Source: Burkholderiales bacterium (GTDB lineage Bacteria > Pseudomonadota > Gammaproteobacteria > Burkholderiales > Burkholderiaceae_C). From it: a DNA stretch of 64,000 nt. The stretch spans positions 1-64,000 of the forward strand of contig JACRAY010000020.1 of NCBI GenBank assembly GCA_016213325.1, read 5' to 3'. The position numbers were made by a program, and so were the translations under genes. This document shows positions 45,206 through 54,048 of this stretch, in pieces; position 1 is the first letter of the stretch, and every line of letters starts with the position of its first letter. The notes below the pieces were generated by a model. It was not told the DNA's origin and searched no databases. It saw only the letters and a list, made by a program, of their open reading frames with translations.

Positions 45206-46057
45206 ATGACCCCCCAACTGCTTCGCACCTGGCTGTTCGGCGCCGGCGCCGACGACAGCGTCCACGAGTCGATGGCCGCGAGCGGCGCCGACGTGCTGAT
45301 CCAGGACCTGGAAGATTTCACGCCACCCGAACGCCGCCCCGAGGCGCGCGCCCTCGCCGCGGGGCTCTATGCGCGCTGGCGCGCCGCCGGCGCGCTGCCG
45401 TGCGTGCGCATCAACGCGCTGGACGCCGACGGCCCGCTGGACGTCGGCAGCGTCATGCCCGCGCGCCCCGCGATCGTCGCCTACCCGAAGGCTTCGCACG
45501 CGCACGAGATGCGCGAACTCGACCGCCTGCTCACCGACGCCGAAGCGGCCAATGGCATCACGCGCGGCACCACCGGCATCCTGCCGGTGTGCGAGACGGC
45601 ATTGGGCGTGGTGAACCTGCGCGAGATCGCGGCGGCGTCGCCGCGCATCCGCTACGCGCTGCTGGGCGCCGAAGACCTGGCCGCCGACCTGCTGGCCGAG
45701 CGCAGCCGCGAAGCCGTGGAGCTGGACTACGCGCGGCGGCGCTTCGTGCTGGAATGCCGCGCCGCCGGCATCGAGCCGGTCGATGCGCCCTACACCTTCA
45801 GCGACGCCGAAGGCGCGGCGCAGGAAGCGCGCTATTCGCGCCGCCTGGGCTACCGCGCCAAGTCGCTGGTGCGGCCCGGCCACCTGGCGCCCATTCGCGA
45901 CGCGCTGCTGCCGAGCGCCGAGCAGCTCGAACATGCGCAGCGCGTGGTCGCGGCTTTCGAAGCAGCCCGTGAGCGCGGCGAAGAACGCGCGCTGGTCGAT
46001 GGCCTGTGGGTGGAGGTGCCGACCTACCTCAACGCCAGGAGACTGCTCGCGGGTTGA
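45206..46057 (+). CDS. HpcH/HpaI aldolase / citrate lyase beta-like (CoA ester lyase)
   Basis: A 283-residue TIM-barrel enzyme of the CitE-like group. Conserved segments are SGADVLIQDLEDFTPPERRP (acidic metal ligands), CVRINALDADG, YPKASHAHEM, ILPVCETALGVVNL (Glu ligand) and LLGAEDLAADL. Relatives cleave malyl-, citramalyl- or citryl-CoA. The substrate is not evident. The ATG at 45206 (MTPQLLRTWLFGAG) fits the family start better than one six codons earlier. Confidence 0.85.
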   Translation: MTPQLLRTWLFGAGADDSVHESMAASGADVLIQDLEDFTPPERRPEARALAAGLYARWRAAGALPCVRINALDADGPLDVGSVMPARPAIVAYPKASHAHEMRELDRLLTDAEAANGITRGTTGILPVCETALGVVNLREIAAASPRIRYALLGAEDLAADLLAERSREAVELDYARRRFVLECRAAGIEPVDAPYTFSDAEGAAQEARYSRRLGYRAKSLVRPGHLAPIRDALLPSAEQLEHAQRVVAAFEAARERGEERALVDGLWVEVPTYLNARRLLAG

Positions 46058-46106
46058 TGCATCGCACAACGACAAGCGTGCCCGGCAAGAGTACGCTGTG
46101 TCCACC

Positions 46107-46532
46107 ATGGACCTGCGCGCCGTCCTCCTTGCATGGCTGCTCGCCTGCTGCGCGCCCGCGTTCGCAGCCGGCGCCGAGGAAGACCGCGAGGCGCAGGGCA
46201 TCCGCTCGGTGATCACCGCGCAGCTGCAAGCCTTCGCCGAAGACGATGCCGACGCGGCCTTCGACACGTCGACGCCGGCGGTGCGCGAGAGCATGGGGCA
46301 CGCGGGCTACTTCCTCGCGCTGGTGCGCGGCCAGTACCCGATGGTGTACCGGCCGGTCGCGATCTCGTTCCTCGACGTCGAGCTGAAGTCGCGCGAAGCC
46401 TGGCAGCTGGTGCGCGTGATCGACCAGGACGGCCGGCCCTGGGTCGTGATGTTCGCATTGGAGCGGCAAGGCGACGGCACCTGGCGCATCGGCGGCTGCG
46501 CCGTCAGCGAGATGCGCGGCAAGCCCGCCTGA
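46107..46532 (+). CDS. DUF4864 domain-containing exported protein
   Basis: A 141-residue protein with a signal peptide (about 1-23, AWLLACCAPAFAAGA). The mature domain shows the DUF4864 pattern: IRSVITAQLQAFAEDDADAA, FDTSTPAVRESMG, YPMVYRPVAISFLDVELK, and VMFALERQGDGTWRIGGC. The fold is related to small NTF2-like domains. Function unknown. It lies 49 bp after the CitE-like gene and converges on the acyltransferase gene with a 3-bp gap. Confidence 0.8.
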   Translation: MDLRAVLLAWLLACCAPAFAAGAEEDREAQGIRSVITAQLQAFAEDDADAAFDTSTPAVRESMGHAGYFLALVRGQYPMVYRPVAISFLDVELKSREAWQLVRVIDQDGRPWVVMFALERQGDGTWRIGGCAVSEMRGKPA

Positions 46533-46535
46533 TTC

Positions 46536-47702
46536 TCAGCCCGCGGCGGCGGCCGCCGCCGGCGGTACACCGCGCCGCGGATGCCGCTTGCCGTTGAGCA
46601 GCACGCTGACCCAGGTGTGCCGCACGAACAGCTCGTAGCTGCCCAGGCACACCGCCGTCGTCAGCGCGATGCTCAGGGCCATCTTGAAGATGGCGTGCAC
46701 TTGCCATTCGTACATCACCGCGCCGAACAGGATCACCAGCGGCAGGTGCACCAGGTACACCCAGTACGCGCTGTCGGCCAGGTAGCCGAGCAGGCGATGG
46801 CGCTCGGCGAGCACGACCACCGCGTAGCCGACCAGCGAGAAGCTCCACAGCCAACCCGCGCAGGCATAGGCGTAGCCCACCACCAGGCCCGGGCCCAGCA
46901 CGCGCTTGGCAATGCCCGTCAGCACGTAGAACAGCAGGCCGGCCAGCGCATAGCGCAGGCGATGCTCGCGATAGTGCGCGAAGAACTCCTCGCGATGGCC
47001 GTACATCATCATCCCGAAAGCGAAGAACATCCCCGAGTGCAGCCACTCGCCCCACGGCGGCAGGAACGAGCCGACGATCTCCACGATGCCCAGCCGCGAG
47101 CCGATGCCCGCGAGCCCGACCGGTATCGCCAGCACGATGAAGCCCCACCAGCGCCGCCCCAGCAGGTGCAGCAGCGCCTTGGGCGCCTCGAACCAGCGTC
47201 GCGGCAGCCGCATCAGCAGCGCCGCGGCCACGCACAGCCACAGCAGCTGCCACAGGAACCACAGGTGGATGGTGTTGGGACCCTTGGGCACGTAGATGCC
47301 CATGTCGACCACGCGCAGGTCGAGGCCCCAGGCGCCCAGCAGCATCCGGTTGAGGTACGCGAGGCCGGCGAAGATGCCGGCCAGCCAGACGACCGGCCAG
47401 AACACCACGAAGGGCAGTGCCAGCCGCTGCACGCGGTTCTTCAGCATGGCGTCGACGCCGCGCGTCTGGGCGAGCATCACCACGAAGAAGCCGGCCAGGA
47501 TGAAGAACACCGGCATGCGGAAGGCGTGGATGGAGGTCGCGACCAGGTCGGCGATGGGCGAGCGCTGCGTGTCGATCCACGGCAGCTGCGTGCGGTCGAC
47601 CGACATGTGCAGCGCCGCCACGTGCAGCACGATGCCCAGCCACATCATGATGGCCCGCAGGTTGTCCAGGGCGTAAAGGCGCGCCGGCTTTTCGTTGTTC
47701 AT
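46536..47702 (-). CDS. Acyltransferase family 3 / OpgC-like membrane protein
   Basis: A 388-residue polytopic protein with about ten membrane helices. The N-terminal signature ARLYALDNLRAIMMWLGIVL followed by HVA and the downstream HAFRMPVFFILAGFF are typical of acyltransferase-3 proteins. OpgC-type members add succinyl groups to osmoregulated periplasmic glucans; others modify lipids or sugars. The start at 47702 (MNNEKPARL) follows GGAGGAG on the minus strand; a start nine codons earlier is less likely. Confidence 0.82.
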   Translation of the reverse strand: MNNEKPARLYALDNLRAIMMWLGIVLHVAALHMSVDRTQLPWIDTQRSPIADLVATSIHAFRMPVFFILAGFFVVMLAQTRGVDAMLKNRVQRLALPFVVFWPVVWLAGIFAGLAYLNRMLLGAWGLDLRVVDMGIYVPKGPNTIHLWFLWQLLWLCVAAALLMRLPRRWFEAPKALLHLLGRRWWGFIVLAIPVGLAGIGSRLGIVEIVGSFLPPWGEWLHSGMFFAFGMMMYGHREEFFAHYREHRLRYALAGLLFYVLTGIAKRVLGPGLVVGYAYACAGWLWSFSLVGYAVVVLAERHRLLGYLADSAYWVYLVHLPLVILFGAVMYEWQVHAIFKMALSIALTTAVCLGSYELFVRHTWVSVLLNGKRHPRRGVPPAAAAAAG

Positions 47703-47733
47703 GGGGCGGCTCCTCCGCTGCCGCACGATAAGG

Positions 47734-47770
47734 CCGGCATGGATGGCGGGTCAAGCCCGCCATGACAAGG
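47734..47770. repeat. GTCATnCCGGG-type extragenic repeat, copy 2 (half element)
   Basis: GCCGGCATGGATGGCGGGTC then AAGCCCGCCATGACA is the reverse half of the family seen complete at 51.9 and 54.0 kb. It sits between two minus-strand genes. Confidence 0.7.
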
Positions 47771-47771
47771 G

Positions 47772-48401
47772 TCAGCGTTCGCCCGCCGCGATCGCCATCC
47801 GGCGCCGCAGCCGCTGCGCCTCTTCCACCGCGCCCGCCTGCTCCGCACGCATCGCCTGCGCGCCCAGCCAGGCGATCACGGCGCGGCGCCAGCCTTGTTC
47901 TGAAGCGGTGTCGGCCGCCACCTGCAGCGCCTGCGGGTCGGCGCGGCCGGTGCGCAGCAACACGCCCGCGGCGACCACGCGGGAAACGGGCTCCTTGATC
48001 GCGGCAAGCGAGGCGCCGTCGGTCACGCTGCGATAGGCCTCGGGCAAGGACCCCGCAGGCGCCGGCTTGCCCAGCAGGAAGTCCGCATAGGCACGTTCCT
48101 CGTCCGAAGCATCGCGGCGCAGTGGCTCGAAGCCTTCGCAGGCGGTGAACTGCAGCGTGGCCACCTGCATCGCGCAGCGCGTGAGCTCACCGCGCGCCAG
48201 CAGCGACGGATTGCCGGTGCTCGCCAGCTCGGTGCGCAGCCGCTGGAACTCCTGCGTCGCCGCCGGTTCGCGTCCCGACAGGTAAGCGCGCTGGTAGCGG
48301 TCCTGCGCGCTGTCGGCATTGACCAGCCAGTCGGGCTGGCGCGGCTTGTTGCCGCAGCCGGCCAGCGCCAGCAGCAAGGCAAGCAACAGGACGCGCATCA
48401 T
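47772..48401 (-). CDS. Lipoprotein of the MCE transport operon
   Basis: A 209-residue lipoprotein with lipobox LAGC (Cys about residue 16, LALLLALAGCGNKP). The mature part is helical (QDRYQRAYLSGREPAATQEF and following repeats). No PqiC/ABC-auxiliary motif was recognised. The ATG overlaps the stop of the MCE gene (ATGA), so it is an obligate member of that operon and probably the outer-membrane or periplasmic partner of the transport system. Function inferred only from context. Confidence 0.78.
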   Translation of the reverse strand: MMRVLLLALLLALAGCGNKPRQPDWLVNADSAQDRYQRAYLSGREPAATQEFQRLRTELASTGNPSLLARGELTRCAMQVATLQFTACEGFEPLRRDASDEERAYADFLLGKPAPAGSLPEAYRSVTDGASLAAIKEPVSRVVAAGVLLRTGRADPQALQVAADTASEQGWRRAVIAWLGAQAMRAEQAGAVEEAQRLRRRMAIAAGER

Positions 48402-49408
48402 GGCAACTCCACCTTGCGCTCTTTCGCAAACGGCCACTTGCGGTTCAGGTCGTTGATCAGGTCCTCGATCTTGCGCAGGTTGGTCTCGACTTCAGTGCGC
48501 AGCGAGCCGAGGTCGGCTGCGCCCGTCTTGATGCCGGCGGCGGCGCCTTCGGCCTCGGCCAGCACCGAGTCCACCTTCTTCAGGCTCGTGCGCGCATCGG
48601 CCAGCAGCGCGTTCATCTGCCGCACCGTGGCGCGCGCGTCGGTGGCCAGGCCGTCCTTGCCGAACACCTGCCGGTCGGCATGGGCGGCGAGTTCCTCCAC
48701 GCCTTTCATCGCCGAATTGGCGCGCTCGACCGCCGCCACCAGCTTCTTCGCGTCTTCCTCGTTGCCGAACACCGCGTGCAGCGCGCCGCGCCGGCTCTGC
48801 AGCTTGTTGGTGAAGACCTGCAGGTTGCCGATGATGCGTTGCAGCTCGGAGTTCTGCGACGTCATGTCGTTCAGGTTGTCCAGCAGGTCGCGTGCCGCGC
48901 CGATCACGCGCTGGATCTCGCTGTTGGTGTCGCCGCGCAGCACGGGCCTCTCGGCCCCGTCGGGCAGCGGCGGGTCGCCCAGCACGCCGCTGTAGGCGCG
49001 CAGCTGCGCTTCACCCACCAGCCCGCGCACCAGCGTGAAGACGCTGGAGGTGCGCAGCCACTTGGCGTCCTTGCGGTTCACGTCCACCGTGATGCGCACG
49101 TCGCCGCTGTCGCCCAGCGCCACCTTGTGCACTCGGCCGATGGGGAAGCCCGAGAACAGCAGGTCCATGCCCGGCACCACGCCTTCGGCGTTGTCGGTGA
49201 TGAGGATCACCGATTGCTTGGGCTCGAAGAAGCCGCGCGCATACAGCAGGTACAGCGCCGACGCTGTAACCAGCGCCAGCGTGAACAGCAGCAGCACCGT
49301 GGCCTTCAACTCCAGGTGGCGCACCGGCCGGTGCGCGGCCACCGGCTCCGACTCGGTGGCCGGGGTTTCGGGTTGCGGCGGGGTGGTGGGCTCGGGATGC
49401 TCGGCCAT
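48398..49408 (-). CDS. MCE-family (MlaD-like) substrate-binding protein
   Basis: A 336-residue protein: cytoplasmic Pro-rich N-terminus, one membrane helix (about 36-56, ATVLLLFTLALVTASALYLL), an MCE domain (about 64-135, SVILITDNAEGVVPGMDLLF) and a long helical tail (about 150-330) that could form a tunnel or needle across the periplasm. MlaD-like hexamers shuttle phospholipids between membranes. It lies 3 bp after the permease gene. The usual ATPase gene between permease and MCE gene is absent. Confidence 0.88.
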   Translation of the reverse strand: MAEHPEPTTPPQPETPATESEPVAAHRPVRHLELKATVLLLFTLALVTASALYLLYARGFFEPKQSVILITDNAEGVVPGMDLLFSGFPIGRVHKVALGDSGDVRITVDVNRKDAKWLRTSSVFTLVRGLVGEAQLRAYSGVLGDPPLPDGAERPVLRGDTNSEIQRVIGAARDLLDNLNDMTSQNSELQRIIGNLQVFTNKLQSRRGALHAVFGNEEDAKKLVAAVERANSAMKGVEELAAHADRQVFGKDGLATDARATVRQMNALLADARTSLKKVDSVLAEAEGAAAGIKTGAADLGSLRTEVETNLRKIEDLINDLNRKWPFAKERKVELP

Positions 49409-49411
49409 GGA

Positions 49412-50209
49412 TCAGAAATAATTGCCCGCCAGCGAAGCCGCTTCCAGCACCAGCAGCACGCCGAACATGCGCACCAGGCCCTGCAGCGCCGCCGTCTCGC
49501 GCGAGCCGTGGCCTTCCACGTTGTTCAGGCCCGAGGCCATCGGGATGATGCTCACGGCCAGCGCGAACAGCAGCGTCTTCAGCAGGAATATGGCCGTGAA
49601 GCCCGGCTCGAACACATGGCCCACGACGTTGGTGTAGGCAGGGATGCCCGCGCTGGTGAAACCGTACACGGCCAGGTAGCTCAGGAACAGCGCGACCACG
49701 CACGACAGCGCGGCCAGCGTGATGCACGCGAACACGCCGGCCAGCAGCCGCGGCAGAACCTCCACCAGCACCGGGTCGAGGTTCTCGCGCCGCAGGTTGC
49801 GGAAGTGCCCGGCACGCCGCAATTCGACCAGCGCCGCGCCGCTCGGGATCGTGCAGCGCATGGCCACGAACAGTGCGGCGGTCAGGGGGATCAGCTCGAT
49901 CACCAGCACCCGCACGATCATCTCCAGCGCGTAGCGCGAAAGTCCGTAGCTGGTGGCCGTGACGATCACGACGCGCGTGATCACCAGCGTGAACAGCGAC
50001 ATGAGCAGCGTGAACCACGGCAGGATGGGCGCCGTGTCCAGGTACACGTGGCGGGCCAGGTTGTAACGCGTGCGCGCGCTGTAACTGCCGGGCGTGCCTG
50101 CGCGCACGAGCATGATCGCGCCGAAGAAGGTGATGCGCGCCCAGGCCGCCGCCCAGCGCGCGGGCGCCATGCTGGTGTGGCTGACGGTGCGATACCAGGT
50201 GGATAGCAT
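49412..50209 (-). CDS. MlaE-family ABC transporter permease
   Basis: A 265-residue permease with about five to six membrane helices and the conserved cytoplasmic coupling segment (MRCTIPSGAALVELRRAGHF). It matches MlaE/TTG2B permeases of lipid transporters. The ATG at 50209 (MLSTWYRTV) starts the first amphipathic helix. It heads a three-gene operon, permease / MCE protein / lipoprotein, and needs an ATPase encoded elsewhere. Confidence 0.85.
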   Translation of the reverse strand: MLSTWYRTVSHTSMAPARWAAAWARITFFGAIMLVRAGTPGSYSARTRYNLARHVYLDTAPILPWFTLLMSLFTLVITRVVIVTATSYGLSRYALEMIVRVLVIELIPLTAALFVAMRCTIPSGAALVELRRAGHFRNLRRENLDPVLVEVLPRLLAGVFACITLAALSCVVALFLSYLAVYGFTSAGIPAYTNVVGHVFEPGFTAIFLLKTLLFALAVSIIPMASGLNNVEGHGSRETAALQGLVRMFGVLLVLEAASLAGNYF

Positions 50210-50374
50210 GACACCCGGATGGTAATGGCACAGCTTGGCCGCCCTCGTAAGGCAGGACCTACAGCCGCTGCACGGGTTTGGCCTTACGTGGGAATACAAA
50301 AAATTCCAGCATTGGGGCTTCCTTTACAAACCCTTAGCGTTCGATTTCCCAGCTCATGCGTTCTCATACATGCC

Positions 50375-51931
50375 ATGGACGCTTTCACCCCACGACCCAG
50401 ACGCGCCGGCCGGCGGCTGGTTTTCGCCGCCCTAGCCGCGGCATTGGCCACCGGGGCGTTCCATTCCCTTGCCCAGGTTGTGGCCGCCCCGGCCGCGCTG
50501 CTGCAGCACGCCGAAGGCAGCGTTGCCGTGGCACCCAAGGGTGACCATGAATGGGTCGACGTCAAGCCGCGCCGCGCGCTGCAGCGCGGCGACCGCGTCT
50601 GGACCGACCGCGGCTCGCGCGCCGAGCTGGTGGCCGGCTCGCATGCGGTGCGCATGGATGGGCAAAGCCAGGTCACCGTCGAGGAAGTGGGCGCGGGCAA
50701 CACGCGCGTGAGCCTGGTGCGCGGCAGCGTCGCGATCTCGGTGGGCAAGCTGGCGGCTTCCGAAAACGTGGAAATCGGCACACCCAACCTGGCCTTCCGC
50801 GCGCGCGAAGCGGGCGACTATCGCATCGATGTCGACGCGCAGCAGGGCACCACGCGCGTCAGCGTGATGGGCGGCGCCGCCGTGCTGTTCGGCGAGCACG
50901 GCGAGTCGGTCGACGTGGCCGCGGGCCAGCGCTTCACCTTCAGGGACCGCAAGCTCACCAAGGCCTTGACGCCGGCCTTCACCGTGGTGGATGACTTCGA
51001 CCACTGGATCGTGGCGCGCGGCCGCGTGCCGGCGGCTGCGCCGGCCGCACCCCCGGTGCACCCGGACGTGATCGCGAAGGCGCATCGCGAGCTCGAAGCC
51101 CAGAAGCAGGCGCTGGCGAAGCAACAGGCCGAGCTGCAGAAGAAGGCGGCTGCGCGTCCCGAGCGCGCGGTGCCGGTGCCGCCTGCGTTGCCCCCGCCGG
51201 TGGTGGCGACCCGGCCGGCCATCGTCGCACCCAAGCCCACGCTGGCGGCGCCCGCGCCGCGCATCGTGGAGCCGCCGCGCGCCCAGCCTGAAGTGAAGGT
51301 GGCTGCACCCAAGCGCTCGGCCGAGCCCGACCGGCGTGCCGTGTTGCAGGCGAAGCAGCGCGCCGCCGAAGAGCGCCGCGTGGCGGCATCGCTGGCCGCG
51401 AAGAAGGCGGCCGAAGACAGGCGGGCCGCCGTGCTGCAGGCGAAGCGGGACCAGGAGCAGCGCAAGGTCGCCCTCGCGAAGAAAGCCGCGGAAGAAAAGC
51501 TGGCGGCGGCGAAGAGGGCCACCGAAGACAAGCGCATGGCGCTGGCGAAGAAGGCCGAGCAGGACAAGCGCATCGCCCAGCAGGTGGCGGCGCGCCGTGC
51601 GCAGCAGCAGGCCGAGCTGCAGGCCGTGGGCCAGGCGCGGTCGGCGCATCTCGCCAAGCTGCGACAGCAGGCGGCGCAGGAAGAAAGCGTGTCGCGCGAC
51701 CAGCGGTCCAGGCGCGAAGAGCAGGCCCGGCGCGAGCGCGAGGAGCAGCAGGCGCGCAAGGAAGAAGCCGAGCGGCGCGAGGAAGAAGCGCGCCTCGCGT
51801 GGGAGCGGCGCCAGAAGCAGTTCGTCGAGGAACAGCGGCGCGAGCCGGAGTCGTGGATGCGGGCGCAGCAGATCAGGCCTGCGCCGATGCGGCCGGCGCC
51901 GCAAGGCGTGCCGGCGCGCCGCGTGATGTGA
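50375..51931 (+). CDS. FecR-domain protein with long charged coiled-coil tail, paralog 1
   Basis: A 518-residue exported protein. A signal peptide (about 14-36) is followed by a FecR domain (about 45-205: GSVAVAPKGDHEWVDVKPRR, RGDRVWTDRGSRAELVAGSH). The C-terminal half is a very charged K/R/E/A-rich region (about 235-500, AKKAAEDRRAAVLQAKRDQE) likely to form a long coiled coil. In classical systems FecR relays a signal to a sigma factor across the membrane; here no TonB receptor or FecI is adjacent. The ATG at 50375 begins the signal peptide. Compare the second FecR protein at 54.0-56.1 kb. Confidence 0.78.
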   Translation: MDAFTPRPRRAGRRLVFAALAAALATGAFHSLAQVVAAPAALLQHAEGSVAVAPKGDHEWVDVKPRRALQRGDRVWTDRGSRAELVAGSHAVRMDGQSQVTVEEVGAGNTRVSLVRGSVAISVGKLAASENVEIGTPNLAFRAREAGDYRIDVDAQQGTTRVSVMGGAAVLFGEHGESVDVAAGQRFTFRDRKLTKALTPAFTVVDDFDHWIVARGRVPAAAPAAPPVHPDVIAKAHRELEAQKQALAKQQAELQKKAAARPERAVPVPPALPPPVVATRPAIVAPKPTLAAPAPRIVEPPRAQPEVKVAAPKRSAEPDRRAVLQAKQRAAEERRVAASLAAKKAAEDRRAAVLQAKRDQEQRKVALAKKAAEEKLAAAKRATEDKRMALAKKAEQDKRIAQQVAARRAQQQAELQAVGQARSAHLAKLRQQAAQEESVSRDQRSRREEQARREREEQQARKEEAERREEEARLAWERRQKQFVEEQRREPESWMRAQQIRPAPMRPAPQGVPARRVM

Positions 51932-51934
51932 AAG

Positions 51935-52016
51935 TGTCATCCGGGGCTTGACCCGGGATCCATGGCGGCATGGCACCGCGCATCGATGGATGCCGGGTCA
52001 GGCCCGGCATGACAAG
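51935..52016. repeat. GTCATnCCGGG-type extragenic repeat, copy 3 (complete)
   Basis: Complete inverted pair: TGTCATCCGGGGCTTGACCC at the left, and GGGTCAGGCCCGGCATGACA at the right. It fills the gap between the convergent FecR gene and the small 85-residue gene. Confidence 0.85.
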
Positions 52017-52021
52017 GACAG

Positions 52022-52279
52022 TCAGTTCACCTTGCGCGGATAAGTCCGCACCAGCGGCGACTGCGACTTGTCTTCTTCGGGCGGCAGGTACACCGTCGTG
52101 CGGTCGATCTTCGCGTCGTACGCGGCGATCTCGGCGCTGGCACAGCGGATGACGGCACGGTCGAGCGGATGGCACTGGCGCTGGCTCAGCTGGCTCAATT
52201 GCTCCGAATGGTCGATCCGGTCACGGACTGAGGCGGGATCCACCATCAGGGCAAAGGGGTTCGCGGCCAGTGTCGTCAT
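52022..52279 (-). CDS. Small hypothetical protein (85 residues)
   Basis: A soluble 85-residue protein without signal or membrane segment (VDPASVRDRIDHSEQLSQLS, PLDRAVIRCASAEIAAYDAK). No family is recognised. Support comes from a good ATG start, coding-like composition and position between two repeat elements and amn. It could be a small regulator or structural protein. Confidence 0.6.
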   Translation of the reverse strand: MTTLAANPFALMVDPASVRDRIDHSEQLSQLSQRQCHPLDRAVIRCASAEIAAYDAKIDRTTVYLPPEEDKSQSPLVRTYPRKVN

Positions 52280-52462
52280 GCGCTCAACTCCAAATGTTCG
52301 TTAATGCTGGGGCTGTCTTCGGGCTGCACGAACTGTGGCACGGGGGCCCGAAAATGTAACGTCGGGGGAGTTCGTTACGCGGTGTAGGACGAAAACCCAG
52401 CAACGGCCGGGGTGCGCAGCCCATGCAAATCCACGTCACATCGGGCGTAGCACAATGCACAC

Positions 52463-53956
52463 ATGCCATTCATGCCACCGTTCATCGCCCCGTCCCGGCA
52501 CACCGATCCGCAGGCTGCACTGGCGCAAGTGCAGGCCATCTACGCGCAGCAGATCCAGCACCTGCGCGAAGCGATGCAGCGCTTCGTGTCGGGCGACACG
52601 CTGCCTGCGCGCGTGCGCGGCTGCTACCCCTTCGTGCGCATCCACACCGACACCATGGCACCGCAGGCCGTGCTGGAAAACGAGGGCCTGTCATACGGCT
52701 TCGTCGCCGGCACCGGCCGCTACGAAACCACGCTGACGCGGCCCGATCTGTACGGCAACTACTACCTGGAGCAGTTCCGCCTGCTGCGGCAGAACCACGG
52801 CGTGGAGCTCGAGGTAGGCACCAGCAACGAGCCGATCCCCATCCACTTCTCGTTCGCCGAACACGAGCACATCGAAGGCAACCTCGCGCCCGCGCGGCGC
52901 GCGATGATGCGCGACCTGTTCGACCTGCCGGACCTGGAGTCCATGGACGACGGCATCGCCAACGGCACCGCACGGCGCAGCCCCGGCGAGCCGCGGCCGC
53001 TGTCGCTGTTTACCGCAGCGCGCGTCGACTACTCGCTGCAACGCCTGCGCCACTACACCGGCAGCTCGCCCGACTGGACGCAGAACTTCATCCTGTTCAC
53101 CAACTACCAGTTCTACATCGACGAATTCGTGCGCCTCGGCCATGAAGAGATGTCGCGCGCCGACAGCGAATACATCGCGTTCGTGGAGCCGGGCAACGTG
53201 GTGACTCGGCGCAGCGGCCTGGCCGCCGAGCCGGTGGACGCGCTGGGCGCGCCGCCGCCGCGGCTGCCGCAGATGCCGGCCTACCACCTGGTGCGGCCGG
53301 GCCACGGCGGCATCACCATGATCAACATCGGCGTGGGCCCGGCCAACGCCAAGAACATCAGCGACCACGTGGCGGTGCTCAGGCCCCACGCGTGGCTGAT
53401 GCTGGGGCACTGCGCGGGCCTGCGCAACAGCCAGCAGCTGGGCGACTACGTGCTGGCGCACGGCTACGTGCGCGAGGACCACGTGCTCGACGAGGAGCTG
53501 CCGCTGTGGGTGCCGGTGCCGGCGCTGGCGGAAATCCAGATCGCGCTGGAGCAAGCGGTGGCCGACGTCACCGGCTTCAAGGGCGCGGACCTGAAGCGCA
53601 TCATGCGCACCGGCACGGTGGCCAGCACCGACAACCGCAACTGGGAGCTGCTGCCAGGCAACACGCCGCAGCTGCGCTTCTCGCAAAGCCGCGCGGTGGC
53701 GCTGGACATGGAAAGCGCGACCATCGCAGCCAACGGTTTCCGCTTCCGCGTGCCTTACGGCACGCTGCTATGCGTGAGCGACAAGCCGCTGCACGGCGAG
53801 ATCAAGCTGCCGGGCATGGCCAACACCTTCTATCGCGAGCGCGTCGACCAGCACTTGCGCATCGGCATGCGCGCGATCGAGCTGCTGCGCTCGCAGGGCT
53901 CGCAGCGGCTGCATTCGCGCAAGCTGCGCAGTTTTGACGAGGTGGCGTTCCAGTAG
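52463..53956 (+). CDS. amn: AMP nucleosidase
   Basis: A 497-residue enzyme that hydrolyses AMP to adenine and ribose 5-phosphate. The N-terminal AMP nucleosidase domain (about 20-180) precedes a nucleoside-phosphorylase-fold catalytic domain (about 260-470). The latter shows MINIGVGPANAKNISDHVAV, LMLGHCAGLRNSQQLGDYVL and the active-site acid pair in VALDMESATIAANGFRFRVP. Length is normal. The ATG at 52463 is weakly supported; the next ATG three codons on is equally possible. Confidence 0.94.
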   Translation: MPFMPPFIAPSRHTDPQAALAQVQAIYAQQIQHLREAMQRFVSGDTLPARVRGCYPFVRIHTDTMAPQAVLENEGLSYGFVAGTGRYETTLTRPDLYGNYYLEQFRLLRQNHGVELEVGTSNEPIPIHFSFAEHEHIEGNLAPARRAMMRDLFDLPDLESMDDGIANGTARRSPGEPRPLSLFTAARVDYSLQRLRHYTGSSPDWTQNFILFTNYQFYIDEFVRLGHEEMSRADSEYIAFVEPGNVVTRRSGLAAEPVDALGAPPPRLPQMPAYHLVRPGHGGITMINIGVGPANAKNISDHVAVLRPHAWLMLGHCAGLRNSQQLGDYVLAHGYVREDHVLDEELPLWVPVPALAEIQIALEQAVADVTGFKGADLKRIMRTGTVASTDNRNWELLPGNTPQLRFSQSRAVALDMESATIAANGFRFRVPYGTLLCVSDKPLHGEIKLPGMANTFYRERVDQHLRIGMRAIELLRSQGSQRLHSRKLRSFDEVAFQ

Positions 53957-53958
53957 CC

Positions 53959-54043
53959 TTTGTCATCCCGGGCTTGACCCGGGATCCATGGTGGCGTTTC
54001 GATGCGCCACCATGGATTGCGGGTCAAGCCCGCAATGACAAAG
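53959..54043. repeat. GTCATnCCGGG-type extragenic repeat, copy 4 (complete)
   Basis: Left half TTTGTCATCCCGGGCTTGAC then CCGGGATCCATGG, a central palindrome GTGGCGTTTCGATGCGCCAC, and a right half ending TCAAGCCCGCAATGACAAAG. Lies between the convergent amn and FecR-type genes. Confidence 0.85.
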
Positions 54044-54048
54044 TCAGG

